Shown here: positions 30,577-40,557 of the stretch, piece after piece | Layout: each line of letters opens with the position of its first letter | Position numbering within the stretch: position 1 is the first letter of the stretch | Assembly (NCBI GenBank): GCA_029975525.1 | Contig: JARKOX010000149.1 | Span: forward strand, 1 to 64,000 | Direction: 5' to 3' | DNA length: 64,000 nt | Source: Prolixibacteraceae bacterium | Lineage (GTDB): Bacteria; Bacteroidota; Bacteroidia; Bacteroidales; Prolixibacteraceae | Notes under the pieces: generated by a model | What the model was told of the DNA's origin: nothing | Seen by the model: the letters and a program-made list of their open reading frames with translations, nothing else | Databases searched by the model: none | Program-made: the position numbers and the translations under genes

Positions 30577-31673
30577 TATTGCCCCGCCAAAATAGTGATC
30601 AGCTCCTCATTGCGACTCCCGTCGCCATTCACCAGCCCGAAGTTGTTACTTTTGTAATTCCAGTTGGCAAAAGCAATCCCATTTTCACGGAAAAGCACCA
30701 GCATGTCGCGGTACCAGCTGAGCCGTTCAGCGGCAGGCGCATCGGCAACAATTCCGAATTCGCCGCAATAGAGCGGTAACCCGAGCGACCTGGCTTTTCG
30801 TAAGGGTTCCTGAAACATCTCCAGCAACACGGTTTGGTCAAATTGCCTGCCCACCCAGTTTTGAACGGCAGGCCGGATGCTGTCGGGAAGCTGGCTGAAC
30901 TCTTCAGCCGTCAGGATGGTCCCGGGATAATGCACCGGTCCGTTGTAATTTTTGAGGCTGGTCCAGCCGGCCTGGTAATGGCTCAACAAAAACGGCTCGT
31001 AAAAATGAAAACTGAGGATCAGGTTGGAGTCATTTTCCGGAACTTTCAGTTCATCGAAAGTGGCGTACGACTGCCAGCGGTTTGATCCCAGCACGATGGT
31101 GCGGCCGGGCTCCAGTTCGCGGATAACAGCGATAGCCCGGGCAGCCAGCTGGTTCCACTGCTCCGGATCGTCGGCAACGGCCTCATTCATCAGCTCGTAA
31201 GCCACGGCATGGTTGGGGTAACTTTTCAGCGCCGCCGACAAGTCGCGCCAGAGGTTGTAAAATTTCTCCTGCTCGGCCGGATCGGTCCAAAGCGGTTTTT
31301 CGGCAGCATTAAAATAGTGTGAACGCAAAATGTGGAGGTCGACAATCACGCGCAAGTTGGCCCGCAGGCACCAATCGATGCAGGAGGTCAGCAGCCGGAA
31401 CGCCTCCGGGTGACGGGCGCCCGACTCACCCCACATTTGCTCCTCGTCGATGGGCAGGCGGATATGGTCAAATCCCATCTGCGCAATAGCCTGCACATCG
31501 GCCTCCGTAAAAAAAGCTTCGCGTTCAACCCCGCGCCGGCTGCTTTGCGAAAGCCAATGGGCCACATTGGTTCCCGATTTTACCTCAAACTTCCCGGAAG
31601 TTCCGGAACTCTCCCGGAAATTGCAACTGCCCAGAAAAATGAGCGTTGAAATTGCGAAAACAAAAATTCTCAT
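30576..31673 (-). CDS. Glycoside hydrolase family 5-like cellulase-fold lipoprotein
   Basis: Lipobox LGSC; GVNVAHWLSQ-like start, GFDHIRLPIDEEQMW, AYELMNEAVADD (acid/base Glu), LPLYCGEFGIVA (nucleophile Glu). Confidence 0.9.
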   Translation of the reverse strand: MRIFVFAISTLIFLGSCNFRESSGTSGKFEVKSGTNVAHWLSQSSRRGVEREAFFTEADVQAIAQMGFDHIRLPIDEEQMWGESGARHPEAFRLLTSCIDWCLRANLRVIVDLHILRSHYFNAAEKPLWTDPAEQEKFYNLWRDLSAALKSYPNHAVAYELMNEAVADDPEQWNQLAARAIAVIRELEPGRTIVLGSNRWQSYATFDELKVPENDSNLILSFHFYEPFLLSHYQAGWTSLKNYNGPVHYPGTILTAEEFSQLPDSIRPAVQNWVGRQFDQTVLLEMFQEPLRKARSLGLPLYCGEFGIVADAPAAERLSWYRDMLVLFRENGIAFANWNYKSNNFGLVNGDGSRNEELITILAGQ

Positions 31674-32175
31674 ATTGGTTTAGTTTTTTGTGACGATTAA
31701 AAATAGCTCAAAAATGAATCACTTCCGGAAATAACATTTTTTTGTCTGTTGATGAACAAAAGCAAAGTGGTTTTATGTTGCATCGCGGTATTCTTACCCT
31801 TTTCCGATCAGCTTTCGGATCATCTATACATAAAAAAACTGTTTTGCAACCGGCATTTCGAACATAAAAATATCTCTTCTGGAACCATGCAACATAAACC
31901 TGATTTTGAAAAGATCCCGAAAAACATAAAGCCTACAAAAACAACATCTTACAATTTTCTCTTTAACATTTTTCAAACAGTGCAACGCTCTGAAAAATAA
32001 AATCAATATATTGGGAAGCTGAAAAGCGTGTTGGTAAATTAATGCGTTATTGAATATGGACCTCAATAGCGTGACTTTCAACCAGAACCTGCTATTGTAC
32101 AAAACAAACCCTTGTGAGCGGCGGCGTTCGTGGCGTTGTGATATTAATATCAACACCAGCCTAAAACAAAACCAA

Positions 32176-34428
32176 ATGAATGAGATCGCTGCTATTTTGA
32201 GAAATGACAGCCCGGCTACAGAATTATTACAAACGATTCAGATGTCTGTTTCGGACACTCCTATCCGTGCGTTTGAATCCGGTTGGCGTTTTATAGAATT
32301 TTTTGCTGCCCAACCTCCTGCCCTGCTGTTACTCGACGCTGCATTTCCAGAAGCAGCCGAACTACTTTCAAAGATCAGAAAGATCCCCGACCTGCAACCG
32401 GTCCCGGCAGTGGCGGTCACCACCTCCGAAACCGGGGCGGAGACCAAAAAAGCGCTCCTGAACGCCGGACTCCAGGCATTCTTATCAACCGATGCCGACG
32501 AAGCCGAAGTGTCGGCACTGATCCCCACTTTAATCGCCAGCGGCCGGTTCGCACCTTCGTGGAAGCCAGATACTCGGGCGATCAACAAAGAACTTTTGAA
32601 TACGGTTCACTCCAATACAGTCGACGACGTCATCACCCCCAATTCTTCGGGACATAGAATCCGAAGAAATCCGGAAGCCGAAATACTTTCCGGCAGGAAA
32701 GAGCCGGAAGCCCGCAAGAAAAATTCCGAAAAAAATTTCCGGCTGTCCCAATCATCTCCTTTGAAGAAGATTCAGGTTTCTGAAACCAGCCGCCCGGTCA
32801 AAAACGGAAAAATATTTCCTGTTGAAAAAAACTCCAGACTGATAACTTATCCGGAAGAAAAAGCACATCCGAATTTTGTGCGGGACCTTTCGGCATGCGA
32901 CCAGACCGAAAATGCCCTGCACGAAAGTGAAGCAAAATTCAGGGCAGTGGCCGAATCCTCCATCGCCGGCATAAGCATTACCGATATGGAGGAGAACTTC
33001 ACCTACGTCAATGATGCATTTGCCGCCATGCTGGGATACGAAAAAGATGAACTGATCGGGAGAAACCTTTCGATGCTGACCTCCGTCGATGAGCTGTTGT
33101 ATTACAGAAAAAAAACGGAAAACCGCAAACAGGGCTTCAGCGAAAAATATGAGATACAGCTTCAAACCAAAAGCGGCGAAACCAGATCTTTCCTGCTATC
33201 GGCCTCCCCGCTGATTTCAGGTGAAGGAGAGGTCACCGAAATACTTGGCGTGACCATTGACATTACCGAACGAAAAAAAGCTCTGGAGACCCTCAAAAAG
33301 AGCGAAGACCGGTTCAGAAGTTATTTTGAATTGTCGATTGCCGGGGTGGCCATCACCTCGCCTGATGCCGGATGGATGGAGGTAAACGACCACCTCTGCC
33401 AGCTGCTTGGATATACCAAAGAAGAACTTCGCCAGAAAACCTGGATCGAAGTGACCCATCCCGACGACCGGCAACCCGACCTGCAACACTTTCAGCAAGT
33501 GCTGAACGGCGAAAAGGAAGGCTACTCCATTTACAAACGGTTTCTCCGGAAAGACCAGCAAATCATCTGGACCCACCTGTCGGTCAAATGTATCAGACAT
33601 GTCGGCGGCAATGTCGACTATTTCGTTGCCGTTCTTTTCGACATCTCGGAACGCATGCAGGCCGAGGAGGAAATCTGGCACCTCAACGAAACACTGGAGA
33701 AAAAGGTAGAAGAGCGGACCGCCCAACTGAAAGCCCTGAACCAGGAGATGGAGGCTTTTGCCTACACCGTGTCGCACGACCTGCGCGCCCCGCTCCGCGC
33801 GATCGACGGCTTCACCCGCATCCTGATCGAAGATTATGCGCCTCAACTGGATGCCGAAGCCTGGCGCATCTGTTCCGTCATCCAGGATAATGCCCAAAAG
33901 ATGAACGAACTGATCGACGACCTGCTCTCTTTCTCCAGAATGGGACGGGCCCAGATGCACCTGTTCGAAACAGAGATGGACCCGATGGTGCAAGCTATTT
34001 TTAACGAACTCACAACACGTGCCATGCAGGAGCAGATCGATTTTCGCCCCGACCCGCTGCTGCCGGCGCCGGCCGACTCGCACCTCATCAAACAGGTGTG
34101 GATGAACCTGCTCTCCAATGCCATCAAATACTCCTCAAAAAACGAACATCCGGTCATCAGGGTCAGTTGCCGGCAGGAGGAAGAGACCATCATCTATTCG
34201 GTGAGCGACAACGGCGTAGGCTTTAACATGCAGCAGGCGGGCCGGCTCTTCGAAGTCTTTCAGCGGCTGCACAGCGCCGATGAATATGAAGGAACCGGCG
34301 TGGGACTGGCCATCGTCAAACGGATTGTAAACCGGCATGGCGGAGAGGTGTGGGCCGAAGCGGAAGTAAACCAGGGAGCCACCTTCTGTTTTTCGCTACC
34401 CGCCCACCTGCCGGAGCACCAAAGCTAA
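32176..34428 (+). CDS. PAS-domain sensor histidine kinase with degenerate N-terminal receiver-like domain
   Basis: Receiver-like ALLLLDAAFP; two PAS/PAC segments; HisKA FAYTVSHDLRAPLRAIDGF; HATPase_c NLLSNAIKYS, DNGVGF, GTGVGLAIVKRIVNRHGG. ATG at 32176 preferred; the ORF track begins at 32050. Confidence 0.9.
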   Translation: MNEIAAILRNDSPATELLQTIQMSVSDTPIRAFESGWRFIEFFAAQPPALLLLDAAFPEAAELLSKIRKIPDLQPVPAVAVTTSETGAETKKALLNAGLQAFLSTDADEAEVSALIPTLIASGRFAPSWKPDTRAINKELLNTVHSNTVDDVITPNSSGHRIRRNPEAEILSGRKEPEARKKNSEKNFRLSQSSPLKKIQVSETSRPVKNGKIFPVEKNSRLITYPEEKAHPNFVRDLSACDQTENALHESEAKFRAVAESSIAGISITDMEENFTYVNDAFAAMLGYEKDELIGRNLSMLTSVDELLYYRKKTENRKQGFSEKYEIQLQTKSGETRSFLLSASPLISGEGEVTEILGVTIDITERKKALETLKKSEDRFRSYFELSIAGVAITSPDAGWMEVNDHLCQLLGYTKEELRQKTWIEVTHPDDRQPDLQHFQQVLNGEKEGYSIYKRFLRKDQQIIWTHLSVKCIRHVGGNVDYFVAVLFDISERMQAEEEIWHLNETLEKKVEERTAQLKALNQEMEAFAYTVSHDLRAPLRAIDGFTRILIEDYAPQLDAEAWRICSVIQDNAQKMNELIDDLLSFSRMGRAQMHLFETEMDPMVQAIFNELTTRAMQEQIDFRPDPLLPAPADSHLIKQVWMNLLSNAIKYSSKNEHPVIRVSCRQEEETIIYSVSDNGVGFNMQQAGRLFEVFQRLHSADEYEGTGVGLAIVKRIVNRHGGEVWAEAEVNQGATFCFSLPAHLPEHQS

Positions 34429-34582
34429 AAAATCCCGCCCGGTCACCTGTCGGGCAACTTTATTGTAGTTTTATTCCCGGGAGAACATGCTCCTGTTTCA
34501 GAAAACGCTCTCCCGGAAACGCTGAAAAAGAGAGGCCTTCTCGCAATTTCAGAGAACCCTTTTCAGAAAGTTTTCCGAAGGG

Positions 34583-36058
34583 TCAGGATTTCACAACGGT
34601 TTTAAACCGACGGTAGGCTTCGTCCCAGTTGAGGAGGCGCGACGGCAGAAACTGCAGCACTTCGGAAGACCGGGCAACAATGTGGCGCATCTCCTTCAAT
34701 GATTCGACGTACCCCAGGGCGCGGGCCTGCATCAGAATATTGCCGATGGCCGTTGCTTCGGTTGGTCCGGCAGCTACCAGCAAACCGGTGGCGTCGGCGG
34801 TGAGCTGGCACAAAAACCGGTTGTTGGCGCCGCCCCCGATCACATGGATCTTTTCGATCCGCCTGCCCAGGACCGTTTCAATTTGCTCCAGCGTGTACTT
34901 GTATTTCAGCGCCAGGCTGTCGTAGATGCAGCGGGCAATCTCTGCTTTGGTGGCCGGAGCCTCCTGTCCGGTGCGCCGGCAAAAAGCGACAATTGCCTCG
35001 GGCATGTCGGGCGGATTCAGGAAAGCGTCGTCGTCCGGATCGATGAGAAAAGCAAATGGTTTGGCGCTGCGGCTCATCTCCACTATTTCGTTCCACGATA
35101 AAGTTTCCTCCTGGTCCCACCGTTTTTTGCACTCCTGGATTAACCACATCCCCATAATATTCTTCAGAAAGCGGGTGGTGTCATCCACCCCTCCTTCGTT
35201 GGTGAAGTTCATTTCCAGGGTCTGTTCAGACACCAGCGGCACGGGCGACTCCACTCCCATCAGCGACCAGGTGCCCGAACTGATATAAGCCCAGTTCTCC
35301 CCTTCGGCCGGGACGGAAGCGATGGCCGAAGCGGTGTCGTGCGATGCCACGGCAATACAGGGAATCCGGTCGCTGCCGGTTTCGCGGCACACTTCCGGGG
35401 TAATGGGGCCCAACACGGTTCCGGGCAAAACCACCTCCTCCATCAGCTCCACCGGAATTCCGGCGGCTTTGAACAGACGCAGCTCCCACGCCGGCTGGCC
35501 GGGCTTCAGCAGCTGCGAGGTACTGGCAATGGTGTACTCATTTTTGCGGATACCGGTAAACAGATAGTTCAGCGTGTCGGGTGTGAAGAGCACACTGCGG
35601 GCAATTTTCAGATAGGAGTGGTTTTCAGCAACCGAGGAGAAAAGCTGGAACAGCGTATTAAACTGCATAAACTGGATCCCCGAAAGCAGGTAGGTCTCCT
35701 TTTTGGAGAGGCGTTTGAAGAAATTTTCCATTGCCGAATTGGTCCGCGGGTCGCGGTAGGCATACGGAAGCCCGGCCAGGTTTCCTTCACGGGTGATCAA
35801 CGCATAATCGACCCCCCAGGTGTCAATCCCGATCGATTCGGGCTGGATACCCAGTTCGCGCACACACTTCGAAAGGCCGGTTTTCAGCTCGTCGAACAGG
35901 CTGAAAATATTCCAGTAAAAATGGCCGTGGAGTTGCAACATCTGGTTCTGGAAACGATGTACTTCGGTCAGCTCGAGCGTTTCGCGGTGCAGCGCCCCCA
36001 GCATGGCCCTCCCGCTGGATGCCCCCAAATCAAAAGCAAGGAAATAATGTTTTTTCAT
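34583..36058 (-). CDS. rhaB: Rhamnulokinase (FGGY family)
   Basis: FLAFDLGASSGRAMLG, GIDTWGVDYALI, PVPLVSEQTLEMNFTNEGGV, HVIGGGANNRFLCQLTADATG. Confidence 0.93.
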   Translation of the reverse strand: MKKHYFLAFDLGASSGRAMLGALHRETLELTEVHRFQNQMLQLHGHFYWNIFSLFDELKTGLSKCVRELGIQPESIGIDTWGVDYALITREGNLAGLPYAYRDPRTNSAMENFFKRLSKKETYLLSGIQFMQFNTLFQLFSSVAENHSYLKIARSVLFTPDTLNYLFTGIRKNEYTIASTSQLLKPGQPAWELRLFKAAGIPVELMEEVVLPGTVLGPITPEVCRETGSDRIPCIAVASHDTASAIASVPAEGENWAYISSGTWSLMGVESPVPLVSEQTLEMNFTNEGGVDDTTRFLKNIMGMWLIQECKKRWDQEETLSWNEIVEMSRSAKPFAFLIDPDDDAFLNPPDMPEAIVAFCRRTGQEAPATKAEIARCIYDSLALKYKYTLEQIETVLGRRIEKIHVIGGGANNRFLCQLTADATGLLVAAGPTEATAIGNILMQARALGYVESLKEMRHIVARSSEVLQFLPSRLLNWDEAYRRFKTVVKS

Positions 36059-36263
36059 AAATAAATTCAGAATAGTTCTTCAAAAATACAAAACCGGCGG
36101 CTTATGGGCGTCCTGCTCCCTCCTGAAAATTTCCGGCGGTAAATCCGGGATAAACTTTCCCGTTTTCTGAGCTGTTTATTGTAAATTGTAGAGACGATTT
36201 CAACGGATACACCCACGAAAACGTACGTTGACCATCTTGTTTAACCAATGTAAAATCACAAAA

Positions 36264-37247
36264 ATGAAGGACATGAAACTAATCTTAAGAACCGGGATGC
36301 TGCTCTCTTTCTGCTTCCTGCTGGCGTACCCGGCCGATGCACAAAAGATGCTCGAAAGGATTGCCAACAAGGCCAAAGAAAAAGCAGGCAACGTTTTGGA
36401 ACGCAAAACCGAAGAAAAGGTAGACGAAAAGATTGACCAGGCTTTTGACCAGGCAGAAGAAGCTGTTTCCAAAAAAACCGAAGACAGTATCTCCGGGAAG
36501 AGCACAGAGAACCAGCAGCAGCGGATGCAGGGTATCCTGAAGGGGCTGGGGATGTCGGGCGAACCGGTGCCGGTAGCCGACAGTTATACTTTCCCGGTAA
36601 AAATACAAATGCACCTTGAATCGTGGGACGGCCAGGGGAAGAAAATGAACGACGGCGATTTTATCACTTACCTGTCGCCCGGCGAGGCCAACTTTGCCTA
36701 CGAGGCCATTTCGGGCGATGTGGGTCAGAAAGGGAAAGGAATTTTTATCCTCGACTTTAAAAACAAAGCTTCGATCATGCTTTCCGAAGAGGAAGGGAAA
36801 AAAACCGGGGTTGTTTTTGGCCTCAACTCGCTGCTGAATGGCGAGCTTCCGAAAGAAGAGGCACAACCAGCCGACGCCGGCGCCACCGCTTCGCCCCTGT
36901 TAAATCCGCACCTGAGCAAAACCGGCCGTTCCAAAAAAATACTGGGATACAATTGCGAGGAGTATCACTATGACAATCCCGAAGAAAGTTCGGAAGGCAA
37001 CTTTTGGATCACCAATGAACTGGAGGTAAAAACCGGCGATTTTATGGGCACCCTCTTCAAAACAGCCTCTTTCTCTTCCGGTCTCGGCTGGGGGTATCTG
37101 ATGGAATCGGAAACGGTTGACAAAAAAACCAAAGAACGTTCGCTGATGCAGGTGACCGACATCGATACCAAAGTCAACAAAAATTTCAACCTGAAACAAT
37201 ACCAAATCACCAACATGGGGGCTGTCAACCTCCCCTCCGGACAATAA
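36264..37247 (+). CDS. Secreted DUF4412-like protein
   Basis: Signal peptide ending AYPADAQ, Lys/Glu-rich helix, then HLSKTGRSKKILGYNCEEYHYDNPEESSEGNFWITNEL. Confidence 0.75.
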   Translation: MKDMKLILRTGMLLSFCFLLAYPADAQKMLERIANKAKEKAGNVLERKTEEKVDEKIDQAFDQAEEAVSKKTEDSISGKSTENQQQRMQGILKGLGMSGEPVPVADSYTFPVKIQMHLESWDGQGKKMNDGDFITYLSPGEANFAYEAISGDVGQKGKGIFILDFKNKASIMLSEEEGKKTGVVFGLNSLLNGELPKEEAQPADAGATASPLLNPHLSKTGRSKKILGYNCEEYHYDNPEESSEGNFWITNELEVKTGDFMGTLFKTASFSSGLGWGYLMESETVDKKTKERSLMQVTDIDTKVNKNFNLKQYQITNMGAVNLPSGQ

Positions 37248-37310
37248 CCTATCCCCAAACGACAGCCCGATTCTTTTCCGGAGATTCTTCACCTTCTCCA
37301 TCAATGGATA

Positions 37311-37356
37311 AAAGATGCCCAGCCTGGCCGATAAACATTCAGGTTGGGCATCTTTT
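37311..37356 (+). terminator. Terminator after the DUF4412-like gene
   Basis: AAAGATGCCCAGCCTG...CAGGTTGGGCATCTTT, 16-bp stem with one G-U pair, followed by T-rich sequence. Confidence 0.85.
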
Positions 37357-37463
37357 GTTTTGGCATTTATTCCGGAACCAAAATTCCCCGTCATCAAATT
37401 CCGTTTTTTACCGGAATGAAAAATTTGATACGCTCCCCTAAAAAAACAGAGAATATAAACCTG

Positions 37464-37489
37464 AAAACTATTTAAGTTTTTTAGTTTTG
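37464..37489 (+). promoter_or_regulatory. Inverted repeat overlapping a TAnnTTTG -7 element; candidate TetR operator/promoter
   Basis: AAAACTA-11nt-TAGTTTT; the right arm is part of TAGTTTTG (37482-37489), 23 nt upstream of the TetR ATG. Confidence 0.5.
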
Positions 37490-37512
37490 CGTCCTATCCG
37501 ATTGATATCATT

Positions 37513-38130
37513 ATGGACACCAAAGAAAAGATACTCAAAAGGTCCGCCGAGCTGTTCCCGTTGATGGGCATCCGCAATGTGACCATGGACTATCAGGCTT
37601 TAGATCTGAACATTTCCAAACGGACGATTTACGAGTTGTTTGAAGACAAAAAAGATCTCGTCCTGCAATGTATCGGCGAAATGATCCTGAACAACAACAA
37701 GCTGCTGCTCCAAATTATTGAACAAACCGAAAACGTCATCCAGGCACTTTTCCTGATTATTCAGCAGGAAGAGGAACAACGCAGGGGGTTCAATCCCGTA
37801 TTTGTGGAAGATGTAAAAAAATACCTCCCGGAGCTGAACATCTCCTTTTTTGCCAATAAGGAGAAGATGAAAGAGTTTTCCGTATCCTTCATCATGCTGG
37901 AAAAGGGCATGCGCGAAGGAGTTTTCCGCGAAGACCTGCAAATTGAGGTTGTTGATAATTTTCTCTACGAAATGATCGGGATCATTCACAACAGCGAACG
38001 GCTCAGGCTACTGGACCCTGGCAAAGGCGAAATCCTGAACAATATTTTCCTGCCCTATTTCAGGGGGATTTGTACCCGCAAAGGCCTCGACCTGATGGAT
38101 AATTACTTTGAAAAACTGAATAAAGCTTAA
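37513..38130 (+). CDS. TetR/AcrR family transcriptional regulator
   Basis: KILKRSAELFPLMGIRNVTMDYQALDLNISKRTIYELFEDKKDLVLQ helix-turn-helix. Confidence 0.93.
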   Translation: MDTKEKILKRSAELFPLMGIRNVTMDYQALDLNISKRTIYELFEDKKDLVLQCIGEMILNNNKLLLQIIEQTENVIQALFLIIQQEEEQRRGFNPVFVEDVKKYLPELNISFFANKEKMKEFSVSFIMLEKGMREGVFREDLQIEVVDNFLYEMIGIIHNSERLRLLDPGKGEILNNIFLPYFRGICTRKGLDLMDNYFEKLNKA

Positions 38131-38143
38131 AAACAGATAAACC

Positions 38144-39451
38144 ATGAGAAGAAAACATTCGCTGCTGCTGATGCTGCTTTTTTTCAGTGCAGGGTTGCTG
38201 CACGCCCAGCAGAAGCTGACACTCGACCTGGAGGGTGCCGTGAAATACGCCCTGCAATACAACAAAACGATGAAAAACTCGGGCATGGCGGTCGACCAGG
38301 CCGGCGAAAAGCTGAAAGAAGCGATTGCCAACGGACTGCCCCAGCTAAATGCTGCCGTTGACTACTCCAATGCGCTGGGGGCCAAAATCAAAATCCGCTT
38401 TAACCCCGACATGCCGGCAAGCGAAATCCCCATCAAACCCACCAGCAACTTCAACCTGAACGTGGGGCAGCTTCTCTTCAGCGGAAGTTACCTGGTAGGG
38501 ATCCAATCGGCCAAACTCTTCAAAAGCCTCACGGAAAAGAGCCTTGAAAAAACCGAGCTGGAGATCATCAGCCAGGTAACCGAAGGATACCACCTGGTGC
38601 TGGTTTCGCAGGATCTGCTCAAAATTATGGAACAAAACAGGGCCAACCTGCAGGAGGTGTACCGCAAAACCGAACCCCTGGTCCGCGTGGGAATGATCGA
38701 AAAAACCGATCTCGACCAACTTTCGGTGCAGGTAACTTCCCTGCAAAATGCCGTCAACGCTTCCGAGCGGCAGCTGGAGCTGGCCACCAACATGCTGCGC
38801 CTCCAGCTGGGCGTTCCGGCCGAAACCGAAATAGAACTGACCGAAACACTCGCCCAGATGCTGGAAGAACCTGCTTTCGAAGCTCCGCTGCTTCAATCTT
38901 TCACCCTCGAACAAAATGTCGACTACCAGTTGATGAACTACCAGGAAAAAATGTCGGCAAAGATGGTCGACCTGCAGAAAACCCACTCCCTGCCTACCCT
39001 CAGCGGATTCTACTCGTTTACGCACAAACTGCTGAAACCCGACTTCGACATGTCGCCCGCCAATATCGTCGGCCTGAAGATGAACATTCCTGTTTTTTCC
39101 AGCGGACTCCGCAATGCCCAGCTGCGCCAGGCCCAGATCGACCTGGAAACGGCCCGCAACAACAAAGCGCTCCTGGCCGACCAGCTCCAGATCCAGGAAA
39201 AACAGCTGCGTTTCAACCTGACCAACGCCCTGGAAAACTACACCAACCAAAAAAACAACGTCGAAGTTTCGCGCCGGGTTTATGCCAGCCTGAACCTCAA
39301 ATACACGCAGGGGCTGATTTCGAGCCTCGACCTGATTACGGCCGACAACAACTATCTGCGCGCCGAAACCGATTACATCTCCTCGGTTTTGCAGGTTTTA
39401 CAGGCCCGCACCGAACTGGAAAAAATCTACGGAAGTTTAAAACAGCAATAA
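38144..39451 (+). CDS. TolC family outer membrane efflux protein
   Basis: Signal peptide; LDLEGAVKYALQYNKTMKNSG...; LISSLDLITADNNYLRAETDYISSVLQVLQARTELEKIYG. Confidence 0.94.
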   Translation: MRRKHSLLLMLLFFSAGLLHAQQKLTLDLEGAVKYALQYNKTMKNSGMAVDQAGEKLKEAIANGLPQLNAAVDYSNALGAKIKIRFNPDMPASEIPIKPTSNFNLNVGQLLFSGSYLVGIQSAKLFKSLTEKSLEKTELEIISQVTEGYHLVLVSQDLLKIMEQNRANLQEVYRKTEPLVRVGMIEKTDLDQLSVQVTSLQNAVNASERQLELATNMLRLQLGVPAETEIELTETLAQMLEEPAFEAPLLQSFTLEQNVDYQLMNYQEKMSAKMVDLQKTHSLPTLSGFYSFTHKLLKPDFDMSPANIVGLKMNIPVFSSGLRNAQLRQAQIDLETARNNKALLADQLQIQEKQLRFNLTNALENYTNQKNNVEVSRRVYASLNLKYTQGLISSLDLITADNNYLRAETDYISSVLQVLQARTELEKIYGSLKQQ

Positions 39452-39463
39452 AGGATATTTAAG

Positions 39464-40522
39464 ATGAAACGATTAAACATGTTTGTCTTTGTGCTGGCTG
39501 CATCACTGGCCACACTCACCTCCTGTTCGTCGGGAGAGCAAAAAAAGAGCAGCACGGTTGCCCGCGACGCTGAAAAAAAAGAGATGGTAAAAGTGATGGA
39601 ACTGGGGCGCAAACTGATTTCCCGCTCGGTGGAATACACCGCCACGCTGCAGGCGTTTGAAGAGGTTCACCTGGCGCCGGCCTCTCCTGGCCGCATCGAG
39701 GCCATTAATGTGGAGATCGGCAACCACGTGGGCAAAGGCGCTGTTTTGGTCCAGATGGACCGCACCCAGCTGCAGCAGGCCGAAATCCAGCTAAAAAACC
39801 TGGAAACCGATTTTAAACGGCTGGACACCCTGCAAAAAACCGGCAGCATTGCCCAGCAGCAATACGACCAGCTGAAAACCCAGTATGAAGTGGCCCGCTC
39901 GAGTGTAGCCTTTCTGACCGACAACACCAGGCTGAAAGCGCCTTTCAGCGGAATTATCTCTGGCAAATATTACGAACCCGGCGAAATGTACTCGGGAGCG
40001 CCCAACATCCCGGCCGGCAAAGCCGCCATCCTCTCCCTCGTGCAGATCGACCGGCTGAAAGCCATCGTCAGTATCTCCGAAAAATATTTCCCGCTCATTA
40101 AAACCGGCATGGAAACCGAAATCAGGTGCGACATCTACCCGGGCAAAACCTTCACCGGCCGGATTTTTCGCATCCATCCGACGATCGACCCCGCCAGCCG
40201 CTCGTTCAACGTGGAGATCAGCATCGACAACCGGGAAGGGATCCTGCGCCCGGGAATGTTCAGCCGGGTCACCCTCAACCTCGACCAGGTGGAAGCTATC
40301 GTTTTGCCGGCGCTGGCCGTTCTGAAAATGCAGGGTTCCAACGACCGTTATCTGTTTATCGACCACAACGGAACAGCCAAACGAATTGCCGTAACCATCG
40401 GAAAACGCTACGACGACAATGTGGAGGTGATCTCCGATGAACTGAAAGTTGGCGACAAAGTAATTATCAGCGGACAGGCCCGCCTGCTCGACGGAATGCC
40501 CATTCAGGTAACCGACAACTGA
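39464..40522 (+). CDS. Efflux RND transporter periplasmic adaptor subunit
   Basis: Lipobox (LTSC), GRIEAINVEIGNHVGKGAVLVQMDRTQ, LKAPFSGIISGKYYEPGEMYS. Confidence 0.95.
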   Translation: MKRLNMFVFVLAASLATLTSCSSGEQKKSSTVARDAEKKEMVKVMELGRKLISRSVEYTATLQAFEEVHLAPASPGRIEAINVEIGNHVGKGAVLVQMDRTQLQQAEIQLKNLETDFKRLDTLQKTGSIAQQQYDQLKTQYEVARSSVAFLTDNTRLKAPFSGIISGKYYEPGEMYSGAPNIPAGKAAILSLVQIDRLKAIVSISEKYFPLIKTGMETEIRCDIYPGKTFTGRIFRIHPTIDPASRSFNVEISIDNREGILRPGMFSRVTLNLDQVEAIVLPALAVLKMQGSNDRYLFIDHNGTAKRIAVTIGKRYDDNVEVISDELKVGDKVIISGQARLLDGMPIQVTDN

Positions 40523-40557
40523 GCTGAGACGGTTTATATCTTTTAAAGCAACCCGTT

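Noticed and set aside
31749-32000. 83-aa + strand ORF upstream of the histidine kinase
   Set aside because: AT-rich intergenic region; no convincing signal peptide cleavage or domain, and no start-site support. More likely UTR/promoter DNA.
32050-32175. N-terminal extension of the histidine kinase in the ORF track
   Set aside because: MNMDLNSVTFNQNLLLYKTNPCERRRSWRCDININTSLKQNQ has no domain character; the ATG at 32176 fits the start of the receiver-like domain better.
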